Below are positions 4,991 through 6,202 of a stretch of 6,202 bases of DNA, in pieces. The translations under genes were made by a program, and so were the position numbers. Positions within the stretch are counted from its first letter, which is position 1. Every line of letters starts with the position of its first letter. The notes below the pieces were generated by a model, which did no database searches, was not told where the DNA came from, and worked only from the letters and a program-made list of their open reading frames with translations. This stretch comes from Planctomycetota bacterium (lineage in GTDB: Bacteria; Planctomycetota; Phycisphaerae; UBA1845). The DNA lies in NCBI GenBank assembly GCA_024277835.1, contig JAJRUK010000068.1, positions 1 to 6,202 on the forward strand. Direction: 5' to 3'.

Positions 4991-6202
4991 CTACTTATCG
5001 TCGAATAAATCCCCAGCATTTCGCTCGGCCGCCTTCTCCGTCTCATCCCGCAGCTCCCCCTGCAATCGAAGAATATCTCGAAGCATCGTCACCGCCTCCT
5101 GATACCCCTCCCACTCTATCATATTCGCCAGAATCGCCCGCATTTGTGACAAAAGCGCAACCTGCTGCGGATCAACCAGCCCCGCCGTCTCCAAAGAACC
5201 ATCCCGCGACCACTGCCTGAGCGTATCCGCCGCCAGCGGAAAATCGCGTCGCAGTAGCGCCGCAAGCGGTGCAGCGATCTCATCACCCATCCGCTCCTCG
5301 ACATTCTGGTCCGCAAGCTGGTTCACCCGAAGCTCTGACAGAATCTGATCCACCTGCTGACGCACAACATTCACCGACCCCGCGAGGTTCCGCTGACGAC
5401 GCTCCAAACCCGCTGCCACCGTCGAAAACTCCTTCGACCCGGGCGCAGGACCGTTTGGCCCCATCAGCGAAAGTGCCCGCCCACGAAGTTGCTCCTGCGC
5501 ATCGACCAATCGCTCGAAGTCCATACGAACTTCCTGCTCGCGTCGCGCTAACTCCGCAAGCAACTCATCGGGCGTGACCAGTCGAAAAATCATCTTCTGC
5601 GACTCCGCCGAATTGGGTCCACGGACGTCATCAAAATCCTGCGCCGTCGCAAAGAGCGTCAACCGCTCGCCCGGCGTTGCGCCCTCATCCGAAACCGACC
5701 ATGAAAGACTCGTCGAAAAACTCGCCGTCCCGGATGCAAACCCCTCAAACGGAATCAACCCTTGCCGCGTCGTGTCCTTTGTAAAATCGAAAACCAACTC
5801 GGCAGCCGCAAGACCATACGTATCCGCGAATTCAAGTTCCATCGGCAAGATCGCTGCCGGTGTAATCATCTCCCCGGCAGCCGTTAGTTTCAGGCGAACG
5901 CGCGGCGGCTCGTCCTTGATCACGCGTAACGCAAAACGAACGGGCTGACGATTCGTCAAACCGACCTCATCAACAAGAGCAAAATGATACGTACGCGTTT
6001 TCTCCGGCGAGACCGTCACCGAGAATCGACTCCCATCACCCGTCGCCTCGGCAACGACTTCCGTACCCGCCATCAGGGTCGCCTGCTCGATGGGCTTATT
6101 CGCCGAAACCGAGAAAACAACGCGGCTCCCAGGAAGCATCTCCCCGGACCGCTGCTCATCGCCAAGCGTAAACGGCGGAAGCCCGCAATAGCTCGGCGGA
6201 AC
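4991..6202 (-). CDS. Large DUF4175-like exported/membrane protein, C-terminal part, cut by the right window edge
   Basis: The frame is open to the window edge, giving 403 residues before the TAG at 4991. The ATG at 6139 is internal rather than the start, because the preceding 21 codons (VPPSYCGLPPFTLGDEQRSG then E) continue the same domain. Residues 1-100 look Ig-like or beta-sandwich (VPPSYCGLPP, GSRVVFSVSANKP, YHFALVDEVGLTN). A second beta-rich part runs to about 205 (ELEFADTYGLAAAELVFDF; LFATAQDFDDVRGPN). From about 208 it is helical or coiled-coil: FRLVTPDELLAELARREQEV then RMDFERLVDAQEQLR. It ends with MRAILANMIEWEGYQEAVTM then LRDILRLQGELRDETE and GDLFDDK. This order resembles large planctomycete DUF4175-type proteins, which have membrane segments near their N terminus, outside this window. 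The family name is from memory. The biochemical role is unknown. Confidence 0.75.
   Translation of the reverse strand, partial: VPPSYCGLPPFTLGDEQRSGEMLPGSRVVFSVSANKPIEQATLMAGTEVVAEATGDGSRFSVTVSPEKTRTYHFALVDEVGLTNRQPVRFALRVIKDEPPRVRLKLTAAGEMITPAAILPMELEFADTYGLAAAELVFDFTKDTTRQGLIPFEGFASGTASFSTSLSWSVSDEGATPGERLTLFATAQDFDDVRGPNSAESQKMIFRLVTPDELLAELARREQEVRMDFERLVDAQEQLRGRALSLMGPNGPAPGSKEFSTVAAGLERRQRNLAGSVNVVRQQVDQILSELRVNQLADQNVEERMGDEIAAPLAALLRRDFPLAADTLRQWSRDGSLETAGLVDPQQVALLSQMRAILANMIEWEGYQEAVTMLRDILRLQGELRDETEKAAERNAGDLFDDK

Noticed and set aside
4256..5008. Plus-strand open frame of 250 codons rich in Leu and Arg
   Set aside because: It is antisense to the coiled-coil gene and the 3' end of the DUF4175-like gene, with irregular Leu/Arg composition and no recognisable domain. 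It is best explained as a shadow of high-GC coding sequence.

Overview
The window looks like a chromosomal segment from a planctomycete (Planctomycetota). GC content is moderately high. Four of the proteins begin with Sec-type signal peptides. The protein set is also typical of that phylum: a large exported protein with an Ig-like region followed by a coiled coil, a very charged coiled-coil protein, a helical-repeat protein ending in a WGxxPP motif, an NPCBM/NEW2-domain protein and a trypsin-like protease. The phylum is inferred from recognised protein patterns, because there is no rRNA or other marker here.

Every supported gene is on the minus strand, so transcription runs from high to low coordinates. 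In that order: (1) 6202-4991, the C-terminal 403 residues of a large DUF4175-like protein whose start lies beyond the right edge; (2) 4939-2985, one exported coiled-coil protein of about 651 residues that is split by a one-base frameshift at the T run 3745-3748 into a 433-aa 5' part and a 248-aa 3' part; (3) 2969-1911, an exported helical/TPR-like protein with a strong ribosome binding site; (4) 1754-498, an exported protein with four beta-rich repeat modules and a C-terminal NPCBM domain, preceded by a spacer of about 156 bp that carries a palindromic repeat; (5) 489-1, the N-terminal part of a trypsin-like (S1C/HtrA-type) serine protease that continues past the left edge.

Spacings are 51, 15, 156 and 8 bp, and no convincing terminator separates the genes, so they probably form one operon or two closely linked units. 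All products appear to act outside the cytoplasmic membrane. The first three resemble planctomycete families whose members I remember as neighbours, often downstream of MoxR/DUF58/BatA-type genes. That upstream part is not in this window and the biochemical function is unknown. A reasonable inference is an envelope-associated complex of long coiled-coil proteins, with the NPCBM protein and protease as accessory or quality-control partners. I see no RNA genes, CRISPR arrays, insertion sequences or transfer functions. The points most worth checking are the frameshift, the palindromic repeat in the leader of gene 4, and the conserved but uncharacterised gene set itself.
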